Origin: Priapulus caudatus
Lineage: Eukaryota > Priapulida > Priapulimorpha > Priapulimorphida > Priapulidae
Direction of reading: 5' to 3'
NCBI RefSeq assembly: GCF_000485595.1
Contig: NW_014577157.1
Location: 141,609 to 177,129 of the forward strand
Length of the DNA: 35,521 bases
Within the stretch, counting starts at the first letter, position 1. Every line of letters starts with the position of its first letter. The notes below the pieces were generated by a model. That model made no database searches. It saw only the letters and a list, made by a program, of their open reading frames with translations, and was not told where the DNA came from. Of this stretch, positions 1 to 10,419 are shown one piece after another. Made by a program: the position numbers and the translations under genes.

Positions 1-505
1 GCAGCGATGCGTAGTGTACGCGTTTACGAGCATTGACGTGGTATGGGGTAAAAAAATACACGCGTCCGGGGGGCCTGGTGAAATGGAATTCTTGACGATT
101 CGATTCCCGCGCTGTCCAACTTTTATGTGGTGCGATTGTAATGGGCGGAGGTAATTTAAACGTGGCGGGCAACGATTGAAATGGGCGGGGGGGAGTTTCC
201 CAAAAGGGGTTGGGGCGCGCCCATAGGTTTGCGCAACGTAGGGGCCATGGAAACTCCATTGCCAGACAAAAAGATTTGTTCGGACGAACATTTGTTCGGG
301 AAAATGTTCGGCAATGTGCGCCAGGCTTTAGATAGTGCGCGTTAGACGCGTGCGAAAATTCGTAGTCTGTACGGGGTATATAAACGATATTTATATTTAT
401 ATTTCTATACTGTACGTCGACTCGGTCATACTTGACTAGTATTATACGACGGGCCATCCATAGGGTGTGACCTAGCTTGGGGTAAAGCCAGGTAGGCCTA
501 GTTAG
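1..505. other. 5' flank without a recognisable gene
   Basis: No credible ORF or RNA gene is visible. The stretch has several GC-box-like strings (gggcgg near 144 and 184) and a short palindromic cluster around 284-312 built on cgaacatttgttcg. A TATA-like string (tatataaacg) lies near 377. None is strong enough to call a promoter. Confidence 0.4.
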
Positions 506-513
506 CCTTTTAG

Positions 514-1008
514 TTTGGAAGTGTCTAAACAACCGGATCCGGTTTCGGTATCCTGAAAACTAAACAACTCTTCTCTGATTGGCTAATTTTGTCACTATTT
601 TATTTTTTATTATTTTTGGCTAATTTTATTTTATTTTAGAATTAGGGTTAGCTCTAGGGTTAGGGTCTATATCCCTCACTTACAAGTTGGTTTCAGTGGC
701 TCAACATTAGAGCTTTCGCTTCGTGATAGTAAGGGACCGTGTTCGAACCTAGTAAAATGTTTTTATTTTCCTCTGCTTTCTGTATTTCTTTGTATTTTAT
801 TTGTTTCTGCATTTATTTGTTCCGTATTCATTTATTTGTTCTGTAACTTTTGTTATGTTCGGAATTAAATATATTTCTTTATGTTTTGCATTAAAAATTG
901 TCCTATTATATATTTGTCCTGTTATGTTCGGAAACTGACCAATCAGAGAAGAGAGCCGGTTGTTTAGTTTTCAGGCCTCCGAAACCGGGTCCGGTCGTTT
1001 AGACACTA
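514..1008. mobile_element. Non-autonomous inverted-repeat element (MITE-like) with 8-bp target duplication
   Basis: The left end (about 514-588) and right end (about 935-1008) are inverted copies of each other over roughly 70 bases. Both contain gtgtctaaac, ccggtttcgg and ctgaaaactaaacaac in mirrored order, and end inward at ctctgattgg. The octamer ccttttag lies immediately outside both ends (506-513 and 1009-1016), as expected of a target-site duplication. Eight bases is the size typical of hAT-type insertion. The interior is only ~350 bases and encodes nothing, so any movement would have needed an enzyme supplied in trans. Superfamily assignment is inference from the duplication length alone. 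Confidence 0.75.
686..760 (+). ncRNA. tRNA-like (SINE-type) core inside the inverted-repeat element
   Basis: The segment contains tggctcaacattagagc, very close to a pol III A box and tRNA D-arm, followed about 40 bases on by gtgttcgaacc, a B box and T-arm. Spacing and order are those of a tRNA. The acceptor stem does not pair convincingly and no intact anticodon arm is evident, so this is a tRNA-derived sequence and not a working tRNA. It lies in the middle of the inverted-repeat element. Confidence 0.5.
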
Positions 1009-1379
1009 CCTTTTAGGTATACTAAGTTTTAGCAGATTGGCACTGAAAAATAGAAATAGAAATATAGCTGATTAGCAACAGTAAACTTACGTTACGCCTT
1101 TTCTACTGCGATCCGCGGTGTTGCTCTGTCTACAGTACAATCTGGCCATGCTCTCCATCCTTGAACCCAACTTCGTCTGTCTCCGCCGTCGATATAGCCA
1201 TTATATAGCCTTATAGGTCCTTGCCCTAGGACTGAAGATTAAATCTTCACGAGGTTATGAAGTTACGTGTAAATCAGGACACCACTGCCATTTGAAATGG
1301 CGCGTCACTTGACACTTGCTCCTCGGATACAAACACGATATATAACAAAGGAAGCGGAAAGACACATGAGGCGTGTTCA

Positions 1380-1710
1380 ACAGCGCGAACCTTCTGAACG
1401 ACACTGCGCGGGAGGGTTGGGGGAGCGCTCGCGAGCGCGCGCGATCATGCTTCCGAGACTGTTCGCGCAGCGCGCGAGTTGTTTTCAAGATGGCGACGGG
1501 TGAGTTGGCGAATGCGAATCTAACATTTCTGACTTCAATTTCAATCTATTTCAACTTTATTTCATTTTTCATTCAATCATTCACTTCTGAATTCAAATCA
1601 TATCAATTTCGTCTGCTAATTTGTTTAATAGTACTTGTTCGAAGACATTAAAATCTAGCGAATAAAATCTGCTGAGGAAGCCGCCATGGGGGCCGCCATC
1701 TTGGATAAAG
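1380..1710. promoter_or_regulatory. CpG-rich patch with two oppositely oriented YY1-like motifs
   Basis: GC- and CpG-rich sequence (gcgctcgcgagcgcgcgcg near 1424-1442) leads to aagatggcgac at 1488-1498. An ATG at 1490 is followed ten bases later by a strong splice donor (gtgagt at 1500-1505). About 190 bases downstream gccgccatcttgg (1692-1704) is the reverse of the YY1 consensus. YY1 motifs over an ATG next to a CpG-rich start site are a known feature of housekeeping promoters in animals. This could be a divergent promoter with a very short first coding exon, but no downstream exon was found on the plus strand. Confidence 0.35.
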
Positions 1711-1734
1711 CGAGCGCTCGTGTGCTAGGGTAAC

Positions 1735-1930
1735 CTGTATGACCTGAAACGACCTGAAACCCTGAATGACCTGAATGACCTGAATGACCTAAACCTGAAC
1801 CTGAACCTGACCTGAACCTGACGACCTGAATGACCTGTAAGACCTGAAACGACATCCGACTTTTTGAGTTTCCGAGTTTTCGAGTTTCTGAGTTTCCGAG
1901 TTTTCGAGTTTCTGAGTTTCCGAGTTTCTT
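1735..1930. repeat. Two adjacent short minisatellites
   Basis: 1735-1850 is made of variants of tgacctgaa and acctga. About 1862-1930 is made of alternating gagtttccgag, gagttttcgag and gagtttctgag units (unit about 11, higher-order unit about 33 bases). The minus-strand reading frame across the second block gives a repeated Lys-Leu-Gly-Asn-Ser-Glu-Thr string, which is a by-product of the repeat. Confidence 0.8.
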
Positions 1931-2109
1931 CTGCGCATACACGAGAGACAATAGAACACTGTCACGGTAAACGCCAAAATCAGGTTTAGCGTCGTAAATT
2001 AACTTGCAAACGCCACCGCCAGATGGCGCTACGCGGTCTATCGGCAGTTTTCCTGGGCGTATCAGTGGAACATCGTTCAGCCTTCCGTTAGTTCTGGTAC
2101 AAGGGTACG

Positions 2110-3412
2110 AAGGAGCAGTGTAGGGCGGAGGAAGGGAGGGCAGGAGGCGAGGAGGAAGTTTAGGTAGTACTAGTAGGTGGAGTAGGGAGAAGCTAGTGAA
2201 GTATGAAGGAAGGGGAGATGGAGAAGCTGGTGGAGGAGGGTGGAGAAAGCTGAGTGGAGAATGAGGAAGGGGAGAAAGGAGAACTAGTGGGGAGAAGGGC
2301 AGAAGAGGAAGGTGGTGGAGGAGGAAGGGGAATGCTGGTGGAGTAAGGAGGAGGGGATAAGGCTGGTGTGAGAAGTGAGGAAGGGTAAGAATGAGGGGAG
2401 AAGAGAGGCTGTGTGGAAGAGAGAGGGGGAGAAGGGAGAAGTTGGTGGAGAAGGAGGAGGAGAGAAGCTGGTGGAGAATGAGGAAGGGGAGAAGGGGAGA
2501 GCTGGGTGGAGGACGAAGAGGAGGAAGGGGAACGGTGGTGGGAGGAGGGGAGAGCTGGTGCGAGAAGAAGGAGGTGGGAGAAGCTGGGGCAGAAGGTGGG
2601 AAAGGGGAGAAAGAGGGGGTAGAGAAGGGACGGTGGTGGAGGGCAGGGGGGAGAATGAAGAAAGGCCTGAATGGGGAGAAGAGAGAAGGGGCAGAAGCTG
2701 GTGGAGAATTGAGGAAGCGGAGAGGGAGAAGCTGTGGGGGAGAAGGGAAGAAGCTGATGGAGGAGGCAAAGGGGAGAATGGTGGTGAGGAAAGGGGAGAA
2801 TGCTGGTGGAGAGGAGGGAGGGGGAGAAGGCTGGTGGAGAAGAAGGAAGAAGGGGAGAACGGGAGGCTGGATGGAGGAGGAGGGGGAGAAGGGAGCTGGT
2901 GGAGAGGAGAGGGAGAAGGGAAAAGCCTGCGTCGTGAAGAAGGAGGAGGGGGAAGAAGTGGTGGAGAAGGAGGTAAGGGAGAAGGGAGAACGGTTGGCCT
3001 TGGAGAGGGAGGAAGGAGAGAAGTGGTGGAAAGGAGGGAGGGGGAGAAGCTGGCTGGAGAAGGAGGAAGAGGGAGAAGGCGAGGAGGGATTAAGGGAGAG
3101 CTGGTGGAGGAGGAGGGGAGAGAAAGAAGCTGGTGGCAGAAGGAACGGACGGTGGAGAATACTGGTGGCAGATGAGAAATGGGAGAAGCTGGTGGAGGAG
3201 GAAGGGGAGAAGGGAGGTGGTGGGAGGAATGGGGAGAAGCTGGTGGAGAAGGAGGACGGGAGAGAAGCTGGTGGGGAAGGAGAAAGGGTGAGAAAGCACG
3301 GAGGAAGGAAGCTGGGTGGCAGGCAGGAGGGAGAGAAGGGAGAAGCTGGTAGAGAAGGAGGAGGCGGGGGAAGCTGGTGGAGAATGTAGGAATCGGGAGA
3401 AGGAGGAAGCTG
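2110..3412. repeat. 1.3-kb polypurine minisatellite
   Basis: The plus strand is almost pure A and G, built from degenerate units around ggagaagctggtggagaagg with irregular spacing of roughly 24-36 bases. Such a tract leaves frames open on both strands because stop codons are rare, which explains several long Glu/Gly/Lys- or Pro/Ser/Phe-rich frames here. It could form triplex or slipped structures; that is inference from base composition. Confidence 0.9.
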
Positions 3413-3420
3413 GAGCAGTT

Positions 3421-3595
3421 CCATGTCTCCCCTCCTTCTCCGCCTATCTTCTGCTCCGCCAGCTTCACCCCTCCTCCTTCACACCAACCTTCTCCCCCTC
3501 CTCCACCACCTTCTGCCTTCCCCTTCCTCCTCCAGCAGCTTCTCCCTTCTCCACAGCTTCTCCCTTCTCCCTCCATACCTGCCTCACTCTACCGG
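3421..3595. repeat. Inverted arm of the polypurine array (polypyrimidine on plus strand)
   Basis: Immediately after the purine array the plus strand switches to pyrimidine-rich units (ctccttctcc, cagcttctcccttctcc) that are the reverse complement of the preceding repeat units. The 170-base arm could fold back on the last part of the array. Either a local inversion or an assembly turn-around could give this. Confidence 0.75.
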
Positions 3596-3599
3596 TTAT

Positions 3600-4345
3600 G
3601 TAGTGAAAGCGAAACCGAGAAGCCGCCTTGTATCATACAGGTTACTAAGAAACGTATTTATAGGAGAGTGTACAACATGAAGCTATTTCGTTAGAAAAGT
3701 AGCCTTTTTGGCATTTTTTTTCGCGGAAGTGTCGGCACTAGAGTGTCATAATTAGCATTCAATGTCAGCGCAAGTTGGATGCCATCGTTGGACGTCGAGA
3801 AAGCATTAGAAGTACAAAATTCTTGTTGTGTATTCCGTTGGACATTCCGTCATCCGCCCTGGCTTTGTAATGAAATGTGTTCAGACAACCTTGCAGAAAT
3901 TCGCATCATAGATGCAAATGGCAAAGGTTTCGAGCGGAGCCATAGAGCATGAATCTGTAGTTATTGTTAAACACTGAATAAAGTGAGTAGTTTGTAAAGT
4001 GGCAGTAACAGTGAGTATATTTTTAAATGAATTTCTGTTCGAGATGCTTATTCAGGCCTGCAGGCCTATGTACGCCTAGCTAGTTAACACCTCATATATA
4101 CAATTGAGGCGTCGTTATTGTTTAGATTCTGACACTAGGCAGCAGGGTCACAAGAGCGGAGGACAAGCTCAAGCATACCAGGGTAGCGGGAGTATCGTAT
4201 TGTTTTTTTTTTGGTAGAGTTTGTACGTCTATTGGGTCCAGGAAATGGAACAGAAATCGGTCACTCAACATTTAAAAAGATGAACCAGTATAACCTGAGC
4301 TAAGAGTGTGTCATTGTGTTATTTGTCTTACGTGGTCAATCAAAC
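3600..4345. other. Unique AT-rich sequence without a recognised gene
   Basis: No sustained coding frame, RNA gene or repeat was recognised. A ten-T run lies near 4203. The short frames here have no family resemblance. Confidence 0.4.
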
Positions 4346-4349
4346 ATTA

Positions 4350-4495
4350 CGAGAGAGAGAAGATGACGAGCGAGAGCGAAGCGAGAGAGAGAGAGAAGAG
4401 ACGATGAGAGCAGAGAGAGATGAGAGATGAGAGAGAGAGAAGAAGAGAGAGAGAGAGAGAGAGAGTTAGAGAGAGATTAAGAGAGATGAGAGACG
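4350..4495. repeat. GA microsatellite
   Basis: The stretch is dominated by (GA)n with interruptions such as cgagcgaag and gatgag. It accounts for the Leu/Ser-rich minus-strand frame across it. Confidence 0.9.
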
Positions 4496-4654
4496 GGGCG
4501 AAGAGAACCGGGGAAGGGAAAGCACTGCGGTTGATTTTATATGAATAAATAAACTGAAGGATATAGGAAAAAAATAAAAATAATATATAATGTATATATA
4601 ATACAAACATGAATATAATGATTGCAATAATAATTCTTCTCACAGAATCCCTGG

Positions 4655-4740
4655 TAACGTGGCATAGATTATAGGGCCTATAGTGTTAGATCTCTGGGGG
4701 CGCTTCCCTAATATCGGTTCAAACCCATACTATTCTCTTG
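4655..4740 (+). ncRNA. tRNA-like fragment
   Basis: A B-box-like ggttcaaaccc (about 4718-4728) lies about 50-60 bases after tggcatagattatagg (about 4660), which has the outline of an A box. A full cloverleaf is not evident. It probably marks a SINE remnant, placed directly beside the inverted-repeat element that starts at 4744. Confidence 0.35.
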
Positions 4741-4743
4741 CGA

Positions 4744-6444
4744 TTATAGCCTCGTCTACACGACGAACCTTAACTCGAGTTAAGCGTCTACACGGGGCCT
4801 TAACTCGAGTTAGCGCTTAACCGAGTAACCTCGCCACTCGATCGAGGTTAAAGCTAAACTTCGAGTTAACCTTAACTCGAGTTAAGGCCCTAACTAACTC
4901 GAAGTTAGCGAATAAGTACATAATCACGACTATAGGCGGAACTACTAGTCGATGTACTGTACCACGGAACACGCACCGGGCAGACACAATCATGCAGCGC
5001 ACGTGTACGTTGGCGCCTACGGCACGCACGGCACGCACGCAGCTGTCTACGTGCACATGAATAAGCACGACGCACGCACGTGTAACTCACAACGAACACG
5101 CACGCAACGCACACATGCACACACGTGGTGTACCTGCCACAAGCACGCACCACGCACGCATCGCACGAACGTGTACCTGCCCACCGCGCGCCACAACGCA
5201 CAACGGTGTACCGCTGTCCACGACAGCGCACGTAAGCACGCGACGCATTCAACGCACGTGAGACCGCATGCACGACACCACGTCTAAGGCTACGATGCAC
5301 GCACGGCGCTAAGGCAACACACGCGCGACACACGCAGCCGCCGTGTACCGTGCACACAGCACGGACGGACGCACGCATCGTACGCATGGCACGCACGTGT
5401 ACGTGCAGCACGTACTGACAGCGCAACGCACGCACGCACGCCCCGACCACGCAACGCACGTCTACGTGCATCATGACACACGCGCGCACGGTGTACGTGC
5501 ACAACACACGGGACGCAGCGGACGCACGCGACGCACACAATAAACGCACACGTTGTACCTGCACAAGCACGCACGCTCGCGACCACGAAACGAACGTGTA
5601 CCTGCAGCACGCGCGGCACACACGCACGCACGTCACGCACGTGTAACGTGCACACACGAACGCACGCCACGCATGCAGCGCACCACGTGTGACCGTGCAC
5701 ACGCACGCATGCCACGCAACTGTTGGTACACATGCACGCACGCCACGCATGCACTCACGCGTACAGTGCAGCCGCACGCACGCACGCACGTCTAACGTGC
5801 ACATGCATCACTTGGCAGCGCACACACGCACGCACGTGTACGGCTACACACACCACCACCGCACGCATGGCACGGCACTGTGTACAGTGCACACGCACGC
5901 AATGCCGCACGTGTAGGTAACACATGCAACGCACTGCAACGTGTACGTGTCACACGCAGCGCACGCACGACACGCACGCACGAACCGCACGTGTACGTGA
6001 CACAACGCACGCAACACATGCACACACGTGTACTTAGTACAGCAGCAGCACCACACGCACGCAACGAACGTGTACCTGCACAACGCTGCGGCACACACGC
6101 GCCACGCACAGTGTACGTGCACACAAACGGCACGTACGCACGGCACGCACACTGATGCCACAACGGTGTACGTTGCCACAAGCACCCACGCACGGCACGA
6201 ACGTTACCTGCACCAACGCGCGCAGCAACGCACATGTACGTACACACGCGCGCACTCACGCATGCACGCACGTGTACGTGCACACGCACGCACGCACGCA
6301 CGTTTACATACACACGCACGCACGCATGCATAATAAATCGGTAATAATCGCTCTCGGGTGTTGTCGTGTAGACGAGTTAGCTTAACTCGAGTTAAGGTTC
6401 GTCGTGTAGACGAGTTAAGGTTCGTCGTGTAGACGAGGCTATAA
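4744..6444. mobile_element. Inverted-repeat-bounded element carrying a minisatellite
   Basis: The left end (4744-4784) starts ttatagcctcgtctacacg and runs into ttaactcgagttaa. The right end (6381-6444) is its reverse complement, with a ~23-base segment duplicated before the final gaggctataa. The palindrome ttaactcgagttaa recurs several times in the first 150 bases and again at the right end. There is no transposase-like frame inside. No clear target-site duplication was found. The element resembles a non-autonomous foldback or MITE-type insertion whose interior was expanded by the array at 4950-6330. Confidence 0.65.
4950..6330. repeat. 1.4-kb CA/CG-rich minisatellite, period about 40-45 bases
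   Basis: The near-palindrome gtgtacgtgcac, with variants gtgtacctgcac and gtctacgtgcac, recurs about every 40-45 bases (for example near 5003, 5046, 5127, 5171, 5491, 5597, 6070, 6111, 6272). It is separated by acgcacgcacgcac runs. All reading frames across it (His/Thr/Arg/Ala or Cys/Val/Arg-rich) are repeat by-products. Confidence 0.85.
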
Positions 6445-7320
6445 ATGTATATGTGTTAAAAATAGAAGGCAATGAAGGACTCGAGCAATTTCATGTGAAC
6501 ATTTCTATCCAAACAAAAACGGACCAATGACCAAGTCTATGGCAGTTCGCCACGTAGATGAACTAACAACCACGTACTATAAATACTTACACATGCGAAC
6601 TGCCTTGATAGCAAATACATAATCTTGAGCGTACGTTGAGATTCCGTTCAGAGTACGTACGTGAATTCCACAATTATCGCGAGGGTGACAGTCTGGCTCA
6701 CTAGAGAAGCGGGCGTTTTTTCATCCAAATGAAGATGACTAAATAAAACGGCCGAATAATAGATGGGTATTATCTGCCATTTGAAACGTCATATGCAAGG
6801 TCCTGTCAATCAACGCGTGACGCAGTGGGCTGTGTTTTGGGCCAGATCGGGCGCACTCTGATAGCGGACCTAATACCTTTTCATAAAAAAGCAATTGCAT
6901 GTGCGCATTGGCTTCCTAAATTCTTCTCTGATTGCAACAAAATAGTAGTAAATTCGTATGATAAAAGCTGGACCAACAGCTGCATGTGTGTCATATAGAA
7001 CAAACATAACCGCACACAGGTATTGGGCAGCGCGAGTACAGGTCATCCGCTAACGCGGGGGACACTCCATGCGTATCCGTTAGTCTGTGGTGCTACTATG
7101 CCTATAGTGACTAAACTGGCTGCTGAGTATGCACTCTGTGAATTAATAGTATAATTGCAACAAAATACCAGTTATTTCAAGTGACGGACGGGTAGACTGA
7201 GAGAAGGCAATTAAGAAAATAAATTCAAAATATACCTGAAATGTACCATATGCAAGCATTTTTCTCAAAACAATTTCGTGGGGCATGCCACCATGACCCT
7301 CTGTCCACTTAGGGATCCTT
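6445..7320. other. Unique sequence without a recognised gene
   Basis: This is mixed-composition sequence with no frame above background, no tRNA-like core and no repeat structure that I could see. Confidence 0.4.
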
Positions 7321-7321
7321 T

Positions 7322-7540
7322 ACTCTAGGTTCTTAATCTGGGGTTCTTTTCAGATAATTTAGGTTAAAATTACGCTACATAAAAAGTTTCATGGTTCGAT
7401 CACCATTAGAATTTTGTTTTTAAAGGAACAGTAGCCTCTAGGTCTAGGTTCATTTTCAGCTGAATTTAGGTTATAAATGCGCTAACATAAAAAGTTTCAT
7501 GGCTTCAATCCACCTATTAGAAATATTTTTTTTTTGAATG
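7322..7540. repeat. Diverged tandem duplication, period about 112 bases
   Basis: The unit around 7322-7425 (with tctaggttctt, attttaggtta-like and cataaaaagtttcatgg strings) repeats at about 7437-7540 with small indels. Both copies contain aaaaagtttcatgg followed by a catctattag-like string and a poly-T run. Confidence 0.7.
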
Positions 7541-7544
7541 TTTT

Positions 7545-8400
7545 AAAAACTAACGAACTACAGTTTGATTACAACGAACGGTGGCGCCGCACTCAAGAGC
7601 GCACGATCTGAGAAGTTCCGCAAAACGTCACTGTTCCAGCCAAGGGCTAGCAGACCTGAGGTATTCTTATTTAGTCATGATTAAAAACAAAGGATGTAAT
7701 ATCATTAAAACGACATATAGTTTCAGTTATAATATGGAATAAATTTGCCCTAAAATGAATATCGTTACGGGTTAAAATACATTTAGGTAAGAATATAATT
7801 GCACTTTGTGATCTAGCGCCTCGTCATTTACCTGCAAAATAAAAATGCAAATACGCGCAACTTTTCCAGGTGGCAGCACGGTCGCTGGGTGTCATGGCGC
7901 TTTTTTTTTGTTTGGTCTTTGTTGTTTTTATTTCTTTTTCCGATCAATTCGTAAGCGTGATTGTGTAAATAATTAATTATAGTATCTGGTGACAAATATA
8001 TGTGGGTATAGACGAGTTGTTAGTACAGTAAAGTACAGGTTGTATGCCAGTAAAATCGCTAGAGGCCTACTGTCCCTTTAAAAGTGTTTTAAAGACTAAA
8101 CGGCTAAACGAGTTTGAATTAGCAAATCGAACGTGGCGCCGCCACTCAAAGCGCAACGAATCTGAAAAGTTGCGCATAACGACTTTTCATAGTTTCCTTA
8201 TTATTTATTTCTATCAATTTTGTATTCTCTGTATTTTTTTTTGGTTTTTCTTTATTTTTTTTATTTTATATTTTTTATTATAACAAAAGGATTGTAATAT
8301 CTATAAACGGACATATGTTTCAAGTTATTTATGGATACATTTTTCTAAATGAACTATCGTTCGGTTAAATAGATTTAAGGTATAAATATAATTGCGCGTC
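7545..8400. repeat. Two diverged copies of a ~0.5-kb repeat unit
   Basis: About 7545-7640 (acgaactacagtttga, tggcgccgcactcaa) is repeated at about 8085-8190. About 7680-7830 (ggatgtaatatc, cgacatatagtttca, gaatataattgc) is repeated at about 8290-8395. The copies are in the same order and orientation about 0.55-0.6 kb apart, so this is a tandem or paired dispersed repeat. There is no coding content. Confidence 0.65.
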
Positions 8401-9870
8401 TCTTTTGTGTTATGTGTAATATTCTTCTTTTCTGTTATATCTATTATTGAATATTAGTTATTATTGTTATTATCTTTTCTTTTTATTTTATGTATTTTAT
8501 GTATTATTTGATTATTTATTTTTATTGTTTTATTTTTTTTATTTGTTTTTTTTATTATTTTTTTTTTTTTATATTATTATTATATATTATATTTTTATAT
8601 TATTTATTTATTTATTATTTATATTTATTTATTATTATATATATTATTATTATATTATTTATTATATTATTATATATTTTCTAATTTATGTTATATATTT
8701 TATTTATCTTATTCTATCTTTTATTGTTTTTTATATCTTGTTATCTATATTATATTTTTTTATATTTATTTTTTTTTGTTCTAGTGTGTTTCTAGTCACT
8801 GGTTCGGTCTTGTTTTTTCTATTATTCTTTTTTTTCTTCTATCAATTATTTTATTTGTCTTTAGTCTTGTATTTGTTTATTTTTTTTTTTATTGTTAATT
8901 TATTATATATCTCTATATTTTATATATAATATTATATCTTTTTTTATATTTATTCTTTTGTTTTGTAATTTGTTATTTTCTATTTTTTATTTATTTTTTT
9001 TTTTCTTTTATCTATATTCTATTTTTTTGTTTTTTGTATTGTTCTATGTTTATATTATATCTCATGTCTATTGTATCTTCTCTCTCCTATCTATATGTAT
9101 CGTGTCTATCTTATATATATATATATATATATTAATTGTGTATATATTGTTCTATCTATCTCTTATATCTATATATATTTTTATATTTTCTATGTATTTA
9201 TATAATATATCTATTATATTATATTCTATCTATGTGATTATGTTATTTATCTATTATATCTATCTATATATATCCTTCTCTTATCTATATATTTTCTAAT
9301 ATGTATTTATATGTGTATATGTGTATATTTAATGATGAGTGTAGTTGTTCTATCATTATATTATATGGGATTGGAACATATTGATTATGCATATTTTCGT
9401 TATTATCTGTATATCTGTTATATTTTATATATATATATCTATATAATCTTCTATGTCTTCGTATTTTATATGTCTAATATTAATCTATTATCTAATATAT
9501 CTATTTAATTATTTATAATATTTTCTATTTATCTCTTTCTTTTTTATATTTATATCTAATATTCTAGTGTATCTGTAATATTTTCTTTATCTATATATAT
9601 CTATATATCTCTCTGTGTTTGTTTTTCTATTATTTATTTTACATGTATTTTTTTTTTATATCTATATTATATCTTTATTCTTGTGTATATATCTATTTCT
9701 ATATATCTCTCTTATTCTATCTAATATGTGTTCTCTCATAATATCTATAATATAATATTTATATCTATAATTATATATATTATCTCTTATCTTCTCTATT
9801 CTATTGTTTATTATCTTTTCTTCTTTTATCTTCTCTATATTTTCTTTTTATTTCTTGGTTATTTTGTTCC

Positions 9871-9911
<41 letters not shown>

Positions 9912-10005
9912 CTCTCTATTGCTCTATTTTTCTTCTTATTTCTTTATTGTATTTATTATTCTTATCTTTCTTTTCTTTATTATTCTATTAATTTAAATTA
10001 ATTTT
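8200..10005. repeat. T-rich, G-poor low-complexity tract I
   Basis: About 1.8 kb of T with A and C and only a few percent G, in degenerate tatttt, tcta and ttatta strings and long T runs (for example 9881-9911). The corresponding interval of the second copy (19545-20097) is only ~0.55 kb and of ordinary complexity. The Phe/Leu/Ile/Tyr-only reading frames are spurious. Confidence 0.85.
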
Positions 10006-10008
10006 TAT

Positions 10009-10395
10009 TAGCACTGATGAGTAACGACGTCGCATACACTGACAACACGTGGAGAGATTGGAAATATAACAAACTGCCGCACTCGTCCAGTGAGGGTCCT
10101 GCGTTCGCAGACATTGACAGAACACCAAAATAACGAGGACGATGACATCTTGACTGACCACTAAAACCACGTTACCTGACAGCGTCTGTAATTACGACCG
10201 AGAAAGCGAGACATAGGGCAGGGCAGAGTGTGTTTTTGTTTATGAATTTGTCAACATTTCCGTTAAGTGGTATGAAAACTACTGAGGCAAGTGGTCCGGC
10301 TCTCTCTCGAGCTCTCTCTGCCTGCTCGTCCTCTCCTCTCTCTCTCAGGAGCTCTCCTCCTCTCTCATCTTCTCTCTCTCGCACACGCACGCACA
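10009..10395. repeat. Noisy copy of 20098-20395
   Basis: Strings such as ctgatgagtaacg, cgtggagagattg, cagacattgacagaacac, ggcagggcagagtgtg and gtggtccggctctctctcg occur here and at 20098-20395 in the same order with scattered indels. Both copies end in a CT microsatellite. The block is non-coding. Confidence 0.85.
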
Positions 10396-10419
10396 GCGAC
10401 GCATTTTTTTTCTTTATCT

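Noticed and set aside
1655-3576. Pro/Ser/Phe-rich minus-strand frames of 589 and 430 codons, and Glu/Gly/Lys-rich plus-strand frames of 266 and 332 codons
   Set aside because: They lie on the polypurine array, where stop codons are rare on both strands. Several overlapping frames are open at once and none has a domain.
4950-6330. CRISPR-like array
   Set aside because: The repeats are degenerate, the spacers are themselves repetitive, and the surrounding genome is eukaryotic.
4817-6385. Cys/Val/Arg- or His/Thr/Arg-rich frames up to 299 codons
   Set aside because: They are translations of the CA/CG minisatellite in all frames, with no conserved cysteine spacing beyond the repeat period.
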